The notes under the pieces were generated by a model that was given only the letters and a program-made list of their open reading frames with translations, was not told the origin of the DNA and ran no database searches. A program made the translations under genes and the position numbers. From Deltaproteobacteria bacterium (GTDB lineage Bacteria; Myxococcota; Myxococcia; Myxococcales; 40CM-4-68-19), in NCBI GenBank assembly GCA_005879505.1, contig VBKQ01000370.1:1-21459 (forward strand): a stretch of 21,459 nt of DNA. Direction: 5' to 3'. The stretch's first letter is position 1. The number at the start of each line of letters is the position of its first letter. This document shows positions 1 to 7,909 of the stretch, piece after piece.

Positions 1-410
1 ATGAGGACGCCGGCCTTGAAATTGTCGGTGGCGAAGAGCGCGTCGGTCGCGTCCTGAGGCTCGGTCGGCGTGTCCAGCGCGATGACGAGCACCCCGGCGC
101 TGCGCGCCTTCTTCACGGCGGGGACGATCGCCTTCGTGTCGCTGGGCGTGATCAAGATCGCCTTGGCGCCACCGGAAATCATGTTCTCGATGGCCGTCAC
201 CTGGGTTGCATTGTCGCCGTCGAACTTGCCGGCGCCGGTCATCAGTGTTGCGCCGTTCTTCTTTGCCGCCTTCTGGGCGCCCTCCTTCATCTTCACGAAG
301 AAGGGGTTCACCTCCGTCTTGGTGATGAGTCCGACGACGACCTTGTCGGCGCTGTACGCGGGGAATGCTGCGCAGAGCAGGGAAAGCCGCAGGAGAATCT
401 TCACGTTCAT
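1..410 (-). CDS. Sugar ABC transporter substrate-binding protein, FrcB/RbsB-like (partial, 3' end outside window)
   Basis: The first 136 codons of a periplasmic sugar-binding protein are visible; the rest lies beyond base 1. Residues 1-20 look like a signal peptide (basic start, hydrophobic core, AYSA before the mature start). The mature protein begins with the type I periplasmic binding fold: a KVVVGLI strand, NPFF, then AGKFDGDN, ITPSDTKAIVP and VIALDTPTEP. These segments closely match the fructose-binding FrcB branch of the RbsB family (Peripla_BP_4). The family delivers a pentose or hexose to an inner-membrane ABC permease. The substrate cannot be fixed from this part alone, and fructose is only a guess. 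The ATG at 410 is supported by a GGAGG about nine bases upstream. The gene diverges from ompH across 224 bases. Its permease and ATPase are not in the window. Confidence 0.85.
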   Translation of the reverse strand, partial: MNVKILLRLSLLCAAFPAYSADKVVVGLITKTEVNPFFVKMKEGAQKAAKKNGATLMTGAGKFDGDNATQVTAIENMISGGAKAILITPSDTKAIVPAVKKARSAGVLVIALDTPTEPQDATDALFATDNFKAGVL

Positions 411-570
411 GTTTGAATGCCTCCGTCGGAGGGCCATTACCCTGCCGACGAGCCGTGGCGCAAGCCCCAGGCCCCGGAGGCGATGGGACAAACGGCACCC
501 GGCGTGGGCGATCGAGGCTCCGGCGCGTCTACCAGAGGAGATCGCCCGCTCGCCAGGAAAGCCTTCGATC
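411..570. other. Intergenic region between divergent sugar-binding protein and lpx operon
   Basis: No gene is seen. On the minus strand TTGCGC (458-463) and TAATGG (434-439), 18 bases apart, are a weak candidate promoter for the sugar-binding protein gene, just upstream of its GGAGG at 420-424. No catabolite-type operator or hairpin of note was found. Confidence 0.35.
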
Positions 571-599
571 TTGACCCGCCGCGGCCGTCCCATTAGGGT
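571..599 (+). promoter_or_regulatory. Candidate sigma-70 promoter for the ompH-lpx operon
   Basis: TTGACC (571-576) and TAGGGT (594-599) are separated by exactly 17 bases, close to the housekeeping consensus. Transcription would begin near 606, about 30 bases before the ompH start. No gene on the same strand lies directly upstream, so the lpx operon needs a promoter here. The assignment rests on pattern only. Confidence 0.5.
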
Positions 600-634
600 G
601 CGCCGGTCCCAAAAACCGGAGAGAAGGACACAAG

Positions 635-1207
635 ATGCATCGCTTTCTGTTTGCTCTCGCCGTAGCTGTCGCAGCCCGGGGAGCGTTCGCGCAGAACATG
701 AAGATCGGGTACGTCGACGTCCAGCGTGCCGTCCAGGAGGTCGAGGAGGGAAAGGCCGCGCGCTCCCGTCTGCAGGCGGAGCTGCAGCAGAAACGGGGCG
801 ATCTCGACAAGAAGCGGGCCGACCTGGAGAAGATGAAGGCCGACTACGACAAGCAGGCGCCGGTGCTTTCCGAGGACGCCAAGCGCCAGAAGCAGGAGCA
901 GCTGCAGAAGGCTTTCCTCGAGGCGCAGACCGCCGCCGGGCAGATGCAGGAAGAGCTCTCCGGCAAGGAGCAGGAGGCCATGCAGAGCATCTCCAAGCGG
1001 CTGCTGCAGGTCGTGGCCGAGGTGAGCGACCGCGAGAACTTCACCTTCGTGCTCGACAAAGCAGCGCTGCTCTACGCGCCCGCAGCCTCCGACGTGACGA
1101 ACGAAGTCGTGCGCCGCTACAACGAGCGCTTCGGTAAAGGGGAGACGAAGGCCGCCAAGTCGACGACGCCAAACGGTAAACCGCCGCCGGCGCCGCCGAA
1201 GAAGTAG
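635..1207 (+). CDS. ompH: OmpH/Skp family periplasmic chaperone
   Basis: The product is a 190-residue periplasmic chaperone of the Skp/OmpH family, which holds unfolded outer-membrane proteins on the way to the BAM complex. Residues 1-19 form a signal peptide ending in AFA before Gln20. The mature protein opens with the family pattern MKIGYVDVQRAVQE and continues into a long charged coiled coil (about residues 35-125), rich in Lys, Glu and Gln. It ends with a conserved FTFVLDK segment and a Pro/Lys-rich tail. The tail is not typical of E. coli Skp, which is about 160 residues. GGAGAGAAGG sits just upstream of the ATG. It is the first gene of the lpx operon, with 10 bases to lpxD. In most proteobacteria bamA precedes this gene; here it does not. 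Confidence 0.9.
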   Translation: MHRFLFALAVAVAARGAFAQNMKIGYVDVQRAVQEVEEGKAARSRLQAELQQKRGDLDKKRADLEKMKADYDKQAPVLSEDAKRQKQEQLQKAFLEAQTAAGQMQEELSGKEQEAMQSISKRLLQVVAEVSDRENFTFVLDKAALLYAPAASDVTNEVVRRYNERFGKGETKAAKSTTPNGKPPPAPPKK

Positions 1208-1217
1208 GCGCGGCCCC

Positions 1218-2285
1218 GTGCGCACGCCGGCGACGCCGTTTCCGCTCGAGGAGCTCGCAAGGCGCATCGGCGCGGAGCTGCGCGGCCGGGCCGCCCCGAT
1301 CTCCGGCGTCGCCCCCCTGGAGTCGGCCGGCCCTTCCCAGATCGCCTTCTACTCGAATCCGCGCTATCGCAAAGATCTGCAAACCACGAGCGCCGGCGCG
1401 GTGATCGTCTGCGAAGACGACGTGGCGCACGTTCCGGCCTCCTCCGCGCGCCTCGTCTCGCCCCAGCCCTACGTCGCTTTCGCCAAGGCGAGCGCCCTGT
1501 TCCACTCCGGCCTGGTGTTGGAGCCGGGCATCCAGAAGGGCGCGCTGGTCGACGAGACCGCCGAAGTGCACCCGACCGCGGCCATCTCACCGGGCGCCTA
1601 CGTCGGTCCGGGCGCCAGGATCGGCGCGCGCACGACCCTGCACGCCGGCGCGCACGTGCTCGACTGCGCCCGGGTCGGCGAGGAGTGCGTGCTCTGGCCC
1701 GGTGCGGTGGTGCGCGAGCATTGCACGCTCGGCGACCGCGTGATCCTGCAGCCGAACGCGGTGGTGGGCAGCGACGGGTTCGGGTTCGCTTTCGATCTTG
1801 CGGGAGACGGCAACGGTCCGATGCACCGCAAGGTGCCGCAGGCAGGCATCGTCCGGGTAGAAGACGACGTCGAGGTGGGCGCCTGCTCCTGCATCGATCG
1901 CGCGACGCTGGGCGAGACTGTGATCGGCCGCGGCACGAAGATCGACAACCTGGTGCAGGTCGGCCACAACGTGCGCGTCGGCCCCCTCTGCCTGCTGGTC
2001 GCCCAGTGCGGGATCAGCGGATCGACCGAGCTGGGCCAAGGCGTCGTGCTCGCGGGCCAGGTCGGCGTGGTCGGACACTTGCGGATCGGCGACGGCGCCC
2101 GCGTGGGCGCGCAGGCCGGAGTCGCCCACGACGTCGCCGATGGCGAGACGGTGACCGGCTATCCCGCCATCGCGCACCGCGACTGGCTGCGGATGAGCGC
2201 GGCGCTTCCGCGCGTGCCGGAGCTGCTGCGCGAGGTCCGCAGGCTGCAGCAGCGCGTGGAGCAGCTGGAGAAGGAGCGTGAGTGA
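1218..2285 (+). CDS. lpxD: UDP-3-O-acylglucosamine N-acyltransferase LpxD
   Basis: LpxD transfers a hydroxyacyl chain from ACP to the 2-amino group of UDP-3-O-acyl-glucosamine, the third step of lipid A synthesis, in the cytoplasm. The 355-residue length fits the family. Residues 1-100 are the uridine-binding domain (SGVAPLESAGPSQIAFYSNPRY). Residues 108-320 are a left-handed beta-helix of hexapeptide repeats, with GSDGFGF at 184-190. His250 in the VGHNV motif corresponds to the catalytic base of E. coli LpxD. A C-terminal helix (about 325-355) with Leu/Gln/Glu heptads matches the trimer's helical extension. The GTG start was chosen because it places the usual LpxD N-terminus in frame; the ribosome binding site is weak. 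The stop overlaps the fabZ start by one base. Confidence 0.95.
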   Translation: MRTPATPFPLEELARRIGAELRGRAAPISGVAPLESAGPSQIAFYSNPRYRKDLQTTSAGAVIVCEDDVAHVPASSARLVSPQPYVAFAKASALFHSGLVLEPGIQKGALVDETAEVHPTAAISPGAYVGPGARIGARTTLHAGAHVLDCARVGEECVLWPGAVVREHCTLGDRVILQPNAVVGSDGFGFAFDLAGDGNGPMHRKVPQAGIVRVEDDVEVGACSCIDRATLGETVIGRGTKIDNLVQVGHNVRVGPLCLLVAQCGISGSTELGQGVVLAGQVGVVGHLRIGDGARVGAQAGVAHDVADGETVTGYPAIAHRDWLRMSAALPRVPELLREVRRLQQRVEQLEKERE

Positions 2286-2722
2286 TGGATATCCAGAAGA
2301 TCCTCTCCGCGCTGCCGCACCGCTATCCCTTCCTGCTCGTCGATCGCGTGGTGGAGGTCGTCAAAGGCGAGCGCATCCACGCCTACAAGAACGTCACCTT
2401 CAACGAGGGGTTCTTCCAGGGCCACTTTCCCGGCAAGCCGGTGATGCCCGGGGTGCTCCAGCTCGAGGCCCTCGCCCAGGCGGGGGCGCTGCTGGCCTAC
2501 GAAGGAGCGCCCTTCGATCCCGCTCAAAAAGTCATCTATCTGATGTCGTTCGACGCGGTGAAGTTCAGGCGCCCCGTGGTCCCCGGCGATCGCCTCGATC
2601 TATACGTGCGCATCGAGCGGCAGAAAGGTGCCATCTGGCGCCTCGCGGGCGAAGCGAAAGTCGACGGGCAGCCGGCGAGCGAGGCGCAGATGATGGCGAT
2701 GATCGTGGACCGAAAGGACTGA
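2285..2722 (+). CDS. fabZ: 3-hydroxyacyl-[ACP] dehydratase FabZ
   Basis: FabZ removes water from 3-hydroxyacyl-ACP in fatty acid elongation and competes with LpxA/LpxD for the same hydroxyacyl-ACP pool, which explains its place between them. The 145-residue protein is a single hotdog domain. It carries PHRYPFLLVDRV near the N-terminus and GHFPGKPVMPGVLQLEALAQ at 46-65, with catalytic His47 and Glu61. FRRPVVPGD closes the active-site region. The ATG at 2285 overlaps the lpxD stop by one base. A GTG one codon earlier (2282) is possible, but the ATG gives the normal FabZ N-terminus. lpxA follows after one base. Confidence 0.96.
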   Translation: MDIQKILSALPHRYPFLLVDRVVEVVKGERIHAYKNVTFNEGFFQGHFPGKPVMPGVLQLEALAQAGALLAYEGAPFDPAQKVIYLMSFDAVKFRRPVVPGDRLDLYVRIERQKGAIWRLAGEAKVDGQPASEAQMMAMIVDRKD

Positions 2723-2723
2723 C

Positions 2724-3497
2724 GTGGCGATCCATCCGACGGCGGTCGTGGACAGGCATGCCGAGCTCGACTCCAGCGTGGAGGTCGGCCCCTACGCGGT
2801 GATCGGGCCCAAGGTGAAGATCGGCGCGCGCACGCGCGTCGGCCCTCACGCGGTGATCGAGGGCGACACCACCATCGGGCAGGACAACGCGGTCTTCCAG
2901 TTCGCCGCCATCGGCGCCATTCCCCAGGACCTCAAGTACGCGGGCGAGCAGACCCGCCTGGTGATCGGCAACGGAAACCGGATCCGCGAGTTCGCGACGG
3001 TGCACATCGGCACCGCCGGCGGCGGCGGCGTGACGCGCGTCGCGAACGGGTGCCTGCTGATGGCGAACAGCCACGTGGCGCACGACGTCCAGCTCGGCGA
3101 CGGCTGCATCCTCGCCAACTCCGTCGCCCTCGCTGGTCACGTGGTGGTGGAAGACCACGTGATCTTCGGCGGGCTCGCGGCCGTGCACCAGTTCACGCGC
3201 ATCGGCCGGCTGGCTTTCATCAGCGGCGGAGCGATGGTCACCCAGGACATCCCCCCGTACGTGACCGTGCAGGGCGACCGCGCCGAAGTCGTGGGGCTCA
3301 ACACCGTGGGCCTCACGCGGGCACACTTCGACGAGCACGCGCTCACCCGGGTGAAGGGCGCGTACAAGATCGTGTTCCGCAGCAAGATGGGACTGCGCGA
3401 GGCCGTGGCGCACGTGAAGGCCGAGTTCGGCGGCCATCCGGAGATCGACCACTTCGTCGCCTTCCTCGAAGGCACCGAGCGGGGCATCGCGCGGTGA
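2724..3497 (+). CDS. lpxA: UDP-N-acetylglucosamine O-acyltransferase LpxA
   Basis: LpxA carries out the first step of lipid A synthesis: transfer of a 3-hydroxyacyl chain from ACP to the 3-OH of UDP-GlcNAc. The product is 257 residues, against 262 in E. coli. The N-terminal two thirds are hexapeptide repeats (IHPTAVVD, VGPYAVIGP, IGARTRVGP). SHVAHDVQLGDGC contains His117 and His120; by alignment with E. coli, His120 is the catalytic base. GGAMVTQDIPPYVTVQGDRAE around 168-188 is the typical end of the helix domain, followed by a C-terminal helical part. The GTG start lies one base after the fabZ stop. The stop overlaps the lpxI start (GTGA). Acyl-chain length preference cannot be read with confidence. 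Confidence 0.96.
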   Translation: MAIHPTAVVDRHAELDSSVEVGPYAVIGPKVKIGARTRVGPHAVIEGDTTIGQDNAVFQFAAIGAIPQDLKYAGEQTRLVIGNGNRIREFATVHIGTAGGGGVTRVANGCLLMANSHVAHDVQLGDGCILANSVALAGHVVVEDHVIFGGLAAVHQFTRIGRLAFISGGAMVTQDIPPYVTVQGDRAEVVGLNTVGLTRAHFDEHALTRVKGAYKIVFRSKMGLREAVAHVKAEFGGHPEIDHFVAFLEGTERGIAR

Positions 3498-4282
3498 GCG
3501 AGGCGCCGATCGGGCTCATCGCCGGATCGGGGCGCCTGCCTGTCCTGTTTGCGGAAGCGGCGGAGCGCGCGGGCCGCAACGTGGTCGCGGTGGCACACGA
3601 GGGAGAGACCGATCGGGGTCTGAACGCCAGGGCCTGGGTGAAAGTCGGCCAGCTCGGCCGCATCGTGGAGGTCTTGCGCCAGGCGGGTGTCGAGGAAGCC
3701 GTGTTCTGCGGCGGCATCCGCAAACCGAAGCTCCTGGACGTCCGGCCGGATTGGCTCGGACTGAAAGTGCTCACCCGGCTGCGCGGCGGGGGCGACGACA
3801 CGGCGCTCCGAGCGATCGCGGCGGCGCTGGAGGAGGAGGGGATTCGCATCGTCTCGCCGCTCCCGCTCGTCCCCGGGCTGCTGGCCCCGCAGGGGCCGCT
3901 GGGGAAGCGGCACATGAACGACGAACAGCGCGACGACGCATCCGCGGGGTTGGCGGCGGCGCGTGCACTGGGTCGGGCGGACGTTGGACAGACGGTAGTC
4001 GTCAAGCGTGGCGTCATCCTCGCGGTAGAAGCGGTGGAAGGAACGGACGCCTGCATCGCCCGTGGCGGCACCTTCGCCGCAGGCGCGGTGGTGGTGAAGG
4101 CGCGCAAGCCGCAGCAGGACGACCGGTTCGACGTTCCCACCGTCGGGCCGGCCACCATCGATGCATGCGCGGCTGCGGCGTGCGCTGCGCTCGCGGTGGA
4201 AGCGGGGAGCACGCTGGTGGTCGATCGCGGCGAGCTGGTGGCGAAGGCGGATCGCGCCGGCATCGCGGTGGAAGGGATCTGA
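3494..4282 (+). CDS. lpxI: UDP-2,3-diacylglucosamine pyrophosphatase LpxI
   Basis: LpxI hydrolyses UDP-2,3-diacylglucosamine to lipid X and UMP, replacing the unrelated LpxH of enteric bacteria. The 262-residue length and two-domain layout fit the DUF1009/LpxI family. The N-terminal domain starts GLIAGSGRLP and includes FCGGIRKP. The C-terminal domain carries GPLGKRHMNDEQRDD, EGTDACIARGG, KPQQDDRFDVPTVG and LVVDRGELVAKAD. The GTG at 3494 overlaps the lpxA stop and places the GLIAGSG strand right at the N-terminus, as in relatives. The open frame extends much further upstream, but only as a shadow of lpxA. Its position between lpxA and lpxB is the usual one for LpxI-using bacteria. Confidence 0.93.
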   Translation: MSEAPIGLIAGSGRLPVLFAEAAERAGRNVVAVAHEGETDRGLNARAWVKVGQLGRIVEVLRQAGVEEAVFCGGIRKPKLLDVRPDWLGLKVLTRLRGGGDDTALRAIAAALEEEGIRIVSPLPLVPGLLAPQGPLGKRHMNDEQRDDASAGLAAARALGRADVGQTVVVKRGVILAVEAVEGTDACIARGGTFAAGAVVVKARKPQQDDRFDVPTVGPATIDACAAAACAALAVEAGSTLVVDRGELVAKADRAGIAVEGI

Positions 4283-4284
4283 AC

Positions 4285-4605
4285 GTGCTGGCGACGACCG
4301 CGGAAGTCGACGAGATCCGCAAGGATGCCGGACAGCGCGAGCTGCGCCTGTACATCGACATCGAGCGCGGGGAGTGGCTGCTGCCCCGCGCGGTCTGGCT
4401 GCTACAAGAAAAGCTGAACGCGTATGCGAGCTTCATCCTCGATGGCAAGATGCGCGAGCTCTATCCCTGGGCACACCCGCGCGACGTGCGCATCGTGATC
4501 CGCTCTCGCGGGCAGCCTCCGCAGGACGTCCTGCGGCTGGTGGGCCTCGTGCGCGAGGCGCTGGAGAAGGACGGGCCCAGGCTGGAACTCGAGCAGGTCG
4601 CTTGA
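4285..4605 (+). CDS. Uncharacterised 106-residue protein between lpxI and lpxB
   Basis: This is a small cytoplasmic protein of unknown function, with no signal peptide or membrane segment. The central stretch LLQEKLNAYASFILDGKMRE is followed by a YPWAHP turn, a beta-like segment VRIVIRSRG and a C-terminal helix DVLRLVGLVREALEKDG. This order of elements reminds me of small DUF6572-type proteins, but that is memory of a pattern, not a search result. It starts with GTG two bases after lpxI and its TGA overlaps the TTG start of lpxB, so translation is probably coupled. Being tightly built into the lipid A operon suggests a link to envelope synthesis, which is inference only. Codon use and GC match the neighbours. 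Confidence 0.8.
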   Translation: MLATTAEVDEIRKDAGQRELRLYIDIERGEWLLPRAVWLLQEKLNAYASFILDGKMRELYPWAHPRDVRIVIRSRGQPPQDVLRLVGLVREALEKDGPRLELEQVA

Positions 4606-5717
4606 GCGAGCTGCTCGTCGTCGCTCTGGAGGCGTCGGCCGATCTGCACGGCGCCGCGGTGCTGCGCGAGCTGAGGGCGCTGCGTCCCGGACTGCACCCG
4701 TTCGGCGCGGGTGGGCCGCGGATGCGCGCGGAGGGATTCGAAGCGTTGGCGCGCGCCGAGGACGTGTCGGTGATGGGCCTCGCCGAGGTGCTGCCGGCGC
4801 TGCCCCGGATCCTCGAGACGATGGACGCGCTCTACGACGCCGCCCGTGAGCGGCGGCCGCGCGCCGCCCTGCTGATCGACAGCCCCGACTTCAACCTGCG
4901 CCTCGCACGCCGGCTCCGCCCGATCGGCGTCCGGGTCGCGTACTTCATCGGCCCCAGCGTCTGGGCCTGGCGCACCTATCGAGTGCGCCAGATCGCCCGG
5001 CATGTCGCGCGCATGCTCGTCATCCTGCCGTTCGAAGCCCGGTTCTACGGGTCGCATCGCGTGCCGGCCACCTACGTCGGCAACCCGCTCGCCGACGCAT
5101 TCCGGGCAGCTCCGTCACCGCCCGCCCGCGCTCCTTCTGGCGTGCTCGCGCTGTTGCCGGGTTCTCGTGCCCAGGAGATCCGCCGCATCTGGCCACCGAT
5201 GCTGGCGGCCGCGCGGCTGCTGAAAGAACGCCATCCGCGGCTGCGCCTGGTGGTTCCGGTAGCGCCCACCATCGACCGGACGCTCCTCGGCGAGGTTCCG
5301 GAAATCGAGCTCGTCGACGGCCGCGCCCCTGAAGTGCTGACCCGGGCGGATGCCGCCATCGTCGCCAGCGGGACGGCCACGTTGGAAGCGGCGCTCGCGC
5401 TCACCCCGATGGTCGTCATCTATCGCACGAGCTGGCTGACGTGGTGGATCGGGCGCATGTTGGTCCGCGTGGAGTTCCTCTCGCTCGTGAACCTGATCTC
5501 CGGACGCGCTGTCGTGCCGGAGCTGCTGCAGCGGGAGTGCACCCCGGAGCGCATCGCGGCCGCGGTGGAGCCGCTGCTCTCTTCGACGCCGCTGCGAACG
5601 GCGCAGCTCGACGCGCTCCGCGCCATCCGGGTCGAGCTCGCCCCCGAGGGGTCGCCGCCCGCGGCGCGCCGCGCGGCGGAAGAGGTGCTCGCGCTGCTGG
5701 AGGCGCCCGTCCCGTGA
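4602..5717 (+). CDS. lpxB: Lipid-A-disaccharide synthase LpxB
   Basis: LpxB joins lipid X to UDP-2,3-diacylglucosamine, making the beta-1,6-linked disaccharide of lipid A at the inner face of the membrane. The product is 371 residues, the usual length for this GT19 (GT-B fold) enzyme. Visible motifs are EASADLHGA at 10-18 (family form EASGD), DSPDFN at 93-98, GPSVWAW at 117-123, VGNPLAD at 159-165, LPGSRAQE at 185-192 and SGTATLEAAL at 256-265. I chose the TTG at 4602 because it overlaps the previous stop as TTGA and gives the standard short N-terminus. No ATG or GTG fits as well. It is the last gene of the operon and converges on the ABC ATPase gene with only nine bases between the two stops. 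Confidence 0.94.
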   Translation: MSELLVVALEASADLHGAAVLRELRALRPGLHPFGAGGPRMRAEGFEALARAEDVSVMGLAEVLPALPRILETMDALYDAARERRPRAALLIDSPDFNLRLARRLRPIGVRVAYFIGPSVWAWRTYRVRQIARHVARMLVILPFEARFYGSHRVPATYVGNPLADAFRAAPSPPARAPSGVLALLPGSRAQEIRRIWPPMLAAARLLKERHPRLRLVVPVAPTIDRTLLGEVPEIELVDGRAPEVLTRADAAIVASGTATLEAALALTPMVVIYRTSWLTWWIGRMLVRVEFLSLVNLISGRAVVPELLQRECTPERIAAAVEPLLSSTPLRTAQLDALRAIRVELAPEGSPPAARRAAEEVLALLEAPVP

Positions 5718-5726
5718 ACGCGCCCG

Positions 5727-6461
5727 CTATTTCACCGCGCGGAAGAATGCGCGCGCCCGGTCGGTGCGCGGGTTCTCCGTGACCTGCGAGGGCGGCCCGT
5801 CCTCGATCAGCCGCCCTTCGTCGAACACCCAGATCCGCGACGCCGCATTCCGCGCGAACCACATCTCGTGCGTCACCACCAGCATCGTGGTGGTACCCGC
5901 CAGGTCCCGCAGCACCGAGAGCACTTCGCCGCGCATCTCCGGATCGAGCGCGCTGGTCGGCTCGTCGAGCAGCAGCACCTCCGGCTCCATGGCGAGAGCG
6001 CGCGCGATGGCGACGCGCTGCTGCTGACCGCCAGAGAGTTGCATAGGGCGGGCCGCGCAGCGATCGCCCAGTCCTACGCGGCCGAGCAGCGCCCGCCCGC
6101 GCTCTTCGGCGGCTTCGCGCGTCTCGCGCTTCACGTGCACCGGCGCGAGCAAGACGTTCTCCAGCGCCGTCAGATGCGGAAACAAGTGGAAGCTCTGGAA
6201 CACCATTCCCACGCGCGCCCGCAGGGGACGCAGCGCCGGCGAATCGGGAGGCGTCCGCGGCGTGAGCGACATGCCGGCGATCTCCACCGCGCCGGCGTCG
6301 AACGACACCAGCCCGTTCAAGCAGCGCAAGAACGTGCTCTTGCCGGCGCCGGAGGGTCCGACGATGGCGATGGTCTCGCACCGCGCTACCTGCGCGTCGA
6401 CCCCGCGCAGCACTTGCCGCGCTCCGTGGGCTTTCTCCAACCCCTGCACGCGGACGATCAT
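5727..6461 (-). CDS. Polar amino acid ABC transporter ATP-binding protein (GlnQ family)
   Basis: This 244-residue ATPase powers an amino acid importer. Walker A is GPSGAGKST (35-43), the Q-loop glutamine is Gln89 in MVFQSFHLFPH, the signature is LSGGQQQR (142-149), Walker B is LLLDEP (163-168) and the switch histidine is His198 in VVTHEM. The FHLFPHLTALENV segment and the length are typical of the GlnQ/HisP branch. The start overlaps the end of the upstream binding-protein/permease fusion by four bases (ATGA), so the two are translated together. A Cys at residue 28 replaces the more usual Gly/Lys in that turn, with no clear meaning. The substrate cannot be told from the ATPase. Confidence 0.93.
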   Translation of the reverse strand: MIVRVQGLEKAHGARQVLRGVDAQVARCETIAIVGPSGAGKSTFLRCLNGLVSFDAGAVEIAGMSLTPRTPPDSPALRPLRARVGMVFQSFHLFPHLTALENVLLAPVHVKRETREAAEERGRALLGRVGLGDRCAARPMQLSGGQQQRVAIARALAMEPEVLLLDEPTSALDPEMRGEVLSVLRDLAGTTTMLVVTHEMWFARNAASRIWVFDEGRLIEDGPPSQVTENPRTDRARAFFRAVK

Positions 6462-7900
6462 GTCGCCGGCGCCGCCACGGGCTCCTCGCCCGCCGCTTCC
6501 AGGCGCGCCTCGAGGCGGGCCGCGAGGCGCGCGAGCGGATAGCTCATCGCGAAATAGATCGCTGCGCAGAGCGCCCCCGGCAGCGCCCAGGAGCGGACGT
6601 CCACGGCGGTGATCGTCATCTGCTTGGTCAGCTCCACCACCGTGATCACCGAGACGAGCGAGCTGTCCTTGAGCAGCGCGATCAGATCGTTGGTCATCGC
6701 CGGCAACGCGGTGCGCAACGCCTGCGGCAGCAGTACCAGCCGCAATGATTGCCCCCGCGAAAGTCCGAGCGCCGCCGCTGCCTCGCTCTGGGCGGCGGGG
6801 ATCGCCTGGAGCGCAGCCCGCTGTACTTCCGCCTCGTAGGCGCCGTAGTTCATCCCGAGCCCGAGGATCGCCGCGGCGAGCGCAGGCAGGTGAACCAGCG
6901 GCGCGATGCCGTAATAGAGGATGTAGAGCTGGAGCAGGACGGGCGTGCCGCGGAACAGCTCGATGTACGCGTGCGCGCAGAGGCGCATGAGCGCGCCGCC
7001 GTACAGGCGCCCGAGCGCGAGGGAGAGCCCGAGAGGGACCGCGAGCGCCATCGCCAGGAGCGAGATCGCCAGCGTCACGCCGGCGCCTTTGAAAAAGAGC
7101 GCGACCTGCTGGAGATCGAAGGTCGCTGGCGGCGGCTCGTCGGCCCTGGGCGCCGGCGCCGGGAGCTCGGGGAGGTGCCAGCGCGCGTAGATGCGGTGCA
7201 GCTCGCCTTCCGCCTCCAGGGCGGCGAGAGCGGAATCGACGGCGTCGCGCAGGTCGCCGTCGCCCTTGCGCAGCCCGATGACGTACGACCCCCGCGCGAC
7301 GTCCGGGTCCGCCAGCTCCAGGTCCGGCTTGCTGAGCCCGTACCGGGTGGCGATGATCGAGTCCAGCAGCACGGCGTCCGTCCGGTGCAGCTCGAGATCG
7401 CGATAGGGCTCCTCCTGCCCCCCGTAGAGGACGATCTCGATCCCGGGCCGGCCGCGCAGGATCTGGTGCGCCAGCGAAGAGGCGAGCGTACCGACGCGAT
7501 GGCCGCGCAGCGCATCGAGCGAGCGCAGCGTGGACCCGCGCCGCACCACGAGCTGCTCGGCGAAGGTGAAGTAGGGCCGGGAAACAAGAATCCGCCCGCG
7601 CAGCGCCTGCGTGTCCTCGAGCCCGTTGACGATCAGATCGAAGTCGCCGCGCTCCAGCGAAGGGACCAGATTCGACCAGTCGTTCTGCACGAAGCGCTCG
7701 CCCAGACCGAGCTTCGCGGCGAGCGCTCGCACCAGCTCCAGCTCGAACCCGACCAGCTTCGATGGATCGCGCGGGTCGCGGAAGACGTACGGCTCCCCGC
7801 CCTGCAGATCTCCGGCCCAGCGGATCTCACCCTGCGCGCGGACCCGGGCTAGGCCCGACGCCGCGACGAGCAGCGCCAGCGGCAGGGCGGCCATCGCCAT
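6458..7900 (-). CDS. Fused amino acid-binding protein and permease of a polar amino acid ABC transporter
   Basis: This 480-residue protein joins two parts that are usually separate. Residues 1-22 are a signal peptide. Residues 24-243 form a family-3 solute-binding domain (ELELVRALAAKLG, ERGDFDLIVNGLEDT, VGTLASSLAHQIL, IYARWHLPEL). A Pro/Ala-rich linker (245-260) follows. Residues 265-460 are a HisM/GlnP-type permease with the ELFRGTPVLLQLYILYYG motif and the EAA loop EAAAALGLSRGQSLRLVLLPQALR (373-396, quoted here in part by its key EAAAALGLS and LLPQA). SBP-permease fusions of this kind are known in the polar amino acid family. The ATG at 7900 has no good ribosome binding site; a second ATG lies two codons downstream. 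It follows the second propeller lipoprotein gene after nine bases. Confidence 0.9.
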   Translation of the reverse strand: MAMAALPLALLVAASGLARVRAQGEIRWAGDLQGGEPYVFRDPRDPSKLVGFELELVRALAAKLGLGERFVQNDWSNLVPSLERGDFDLIVNGLEDTQALRGRILVSRPYFTFAEQLVVRRGSTLRSLDALRGHRVGTLASSLAHQILRGRPGIEIVLYGGQEEPYRDLELHRTDAVLLDSIIATRYGLSKPDLELADPDVARGSYVIGLRKGDGDLRDAVDSALAALEAEGELHRIYARWHLPELPAPAPRADEPPPATFDLQQVALFFKGAGVTLAISLLAMALAVPLGLSLALGRLYGGALMRLCAHAYIELFRGTPVLLQLYILYYGIAPLVHLPALAAAILGLGMNYGAYEAEVQRAALQAIPAAQSEAAAALGLSRGQSLRLVLLPQALRTALPAMTNDLIALLKDSSLVSVITVVELTKQMTITAVDVRSWALPGALCAAIYFAMSYPLARLAARLEARLEAAGEEPVAAPAT

Positions 7901-7909
7901 CGGCGAAAA

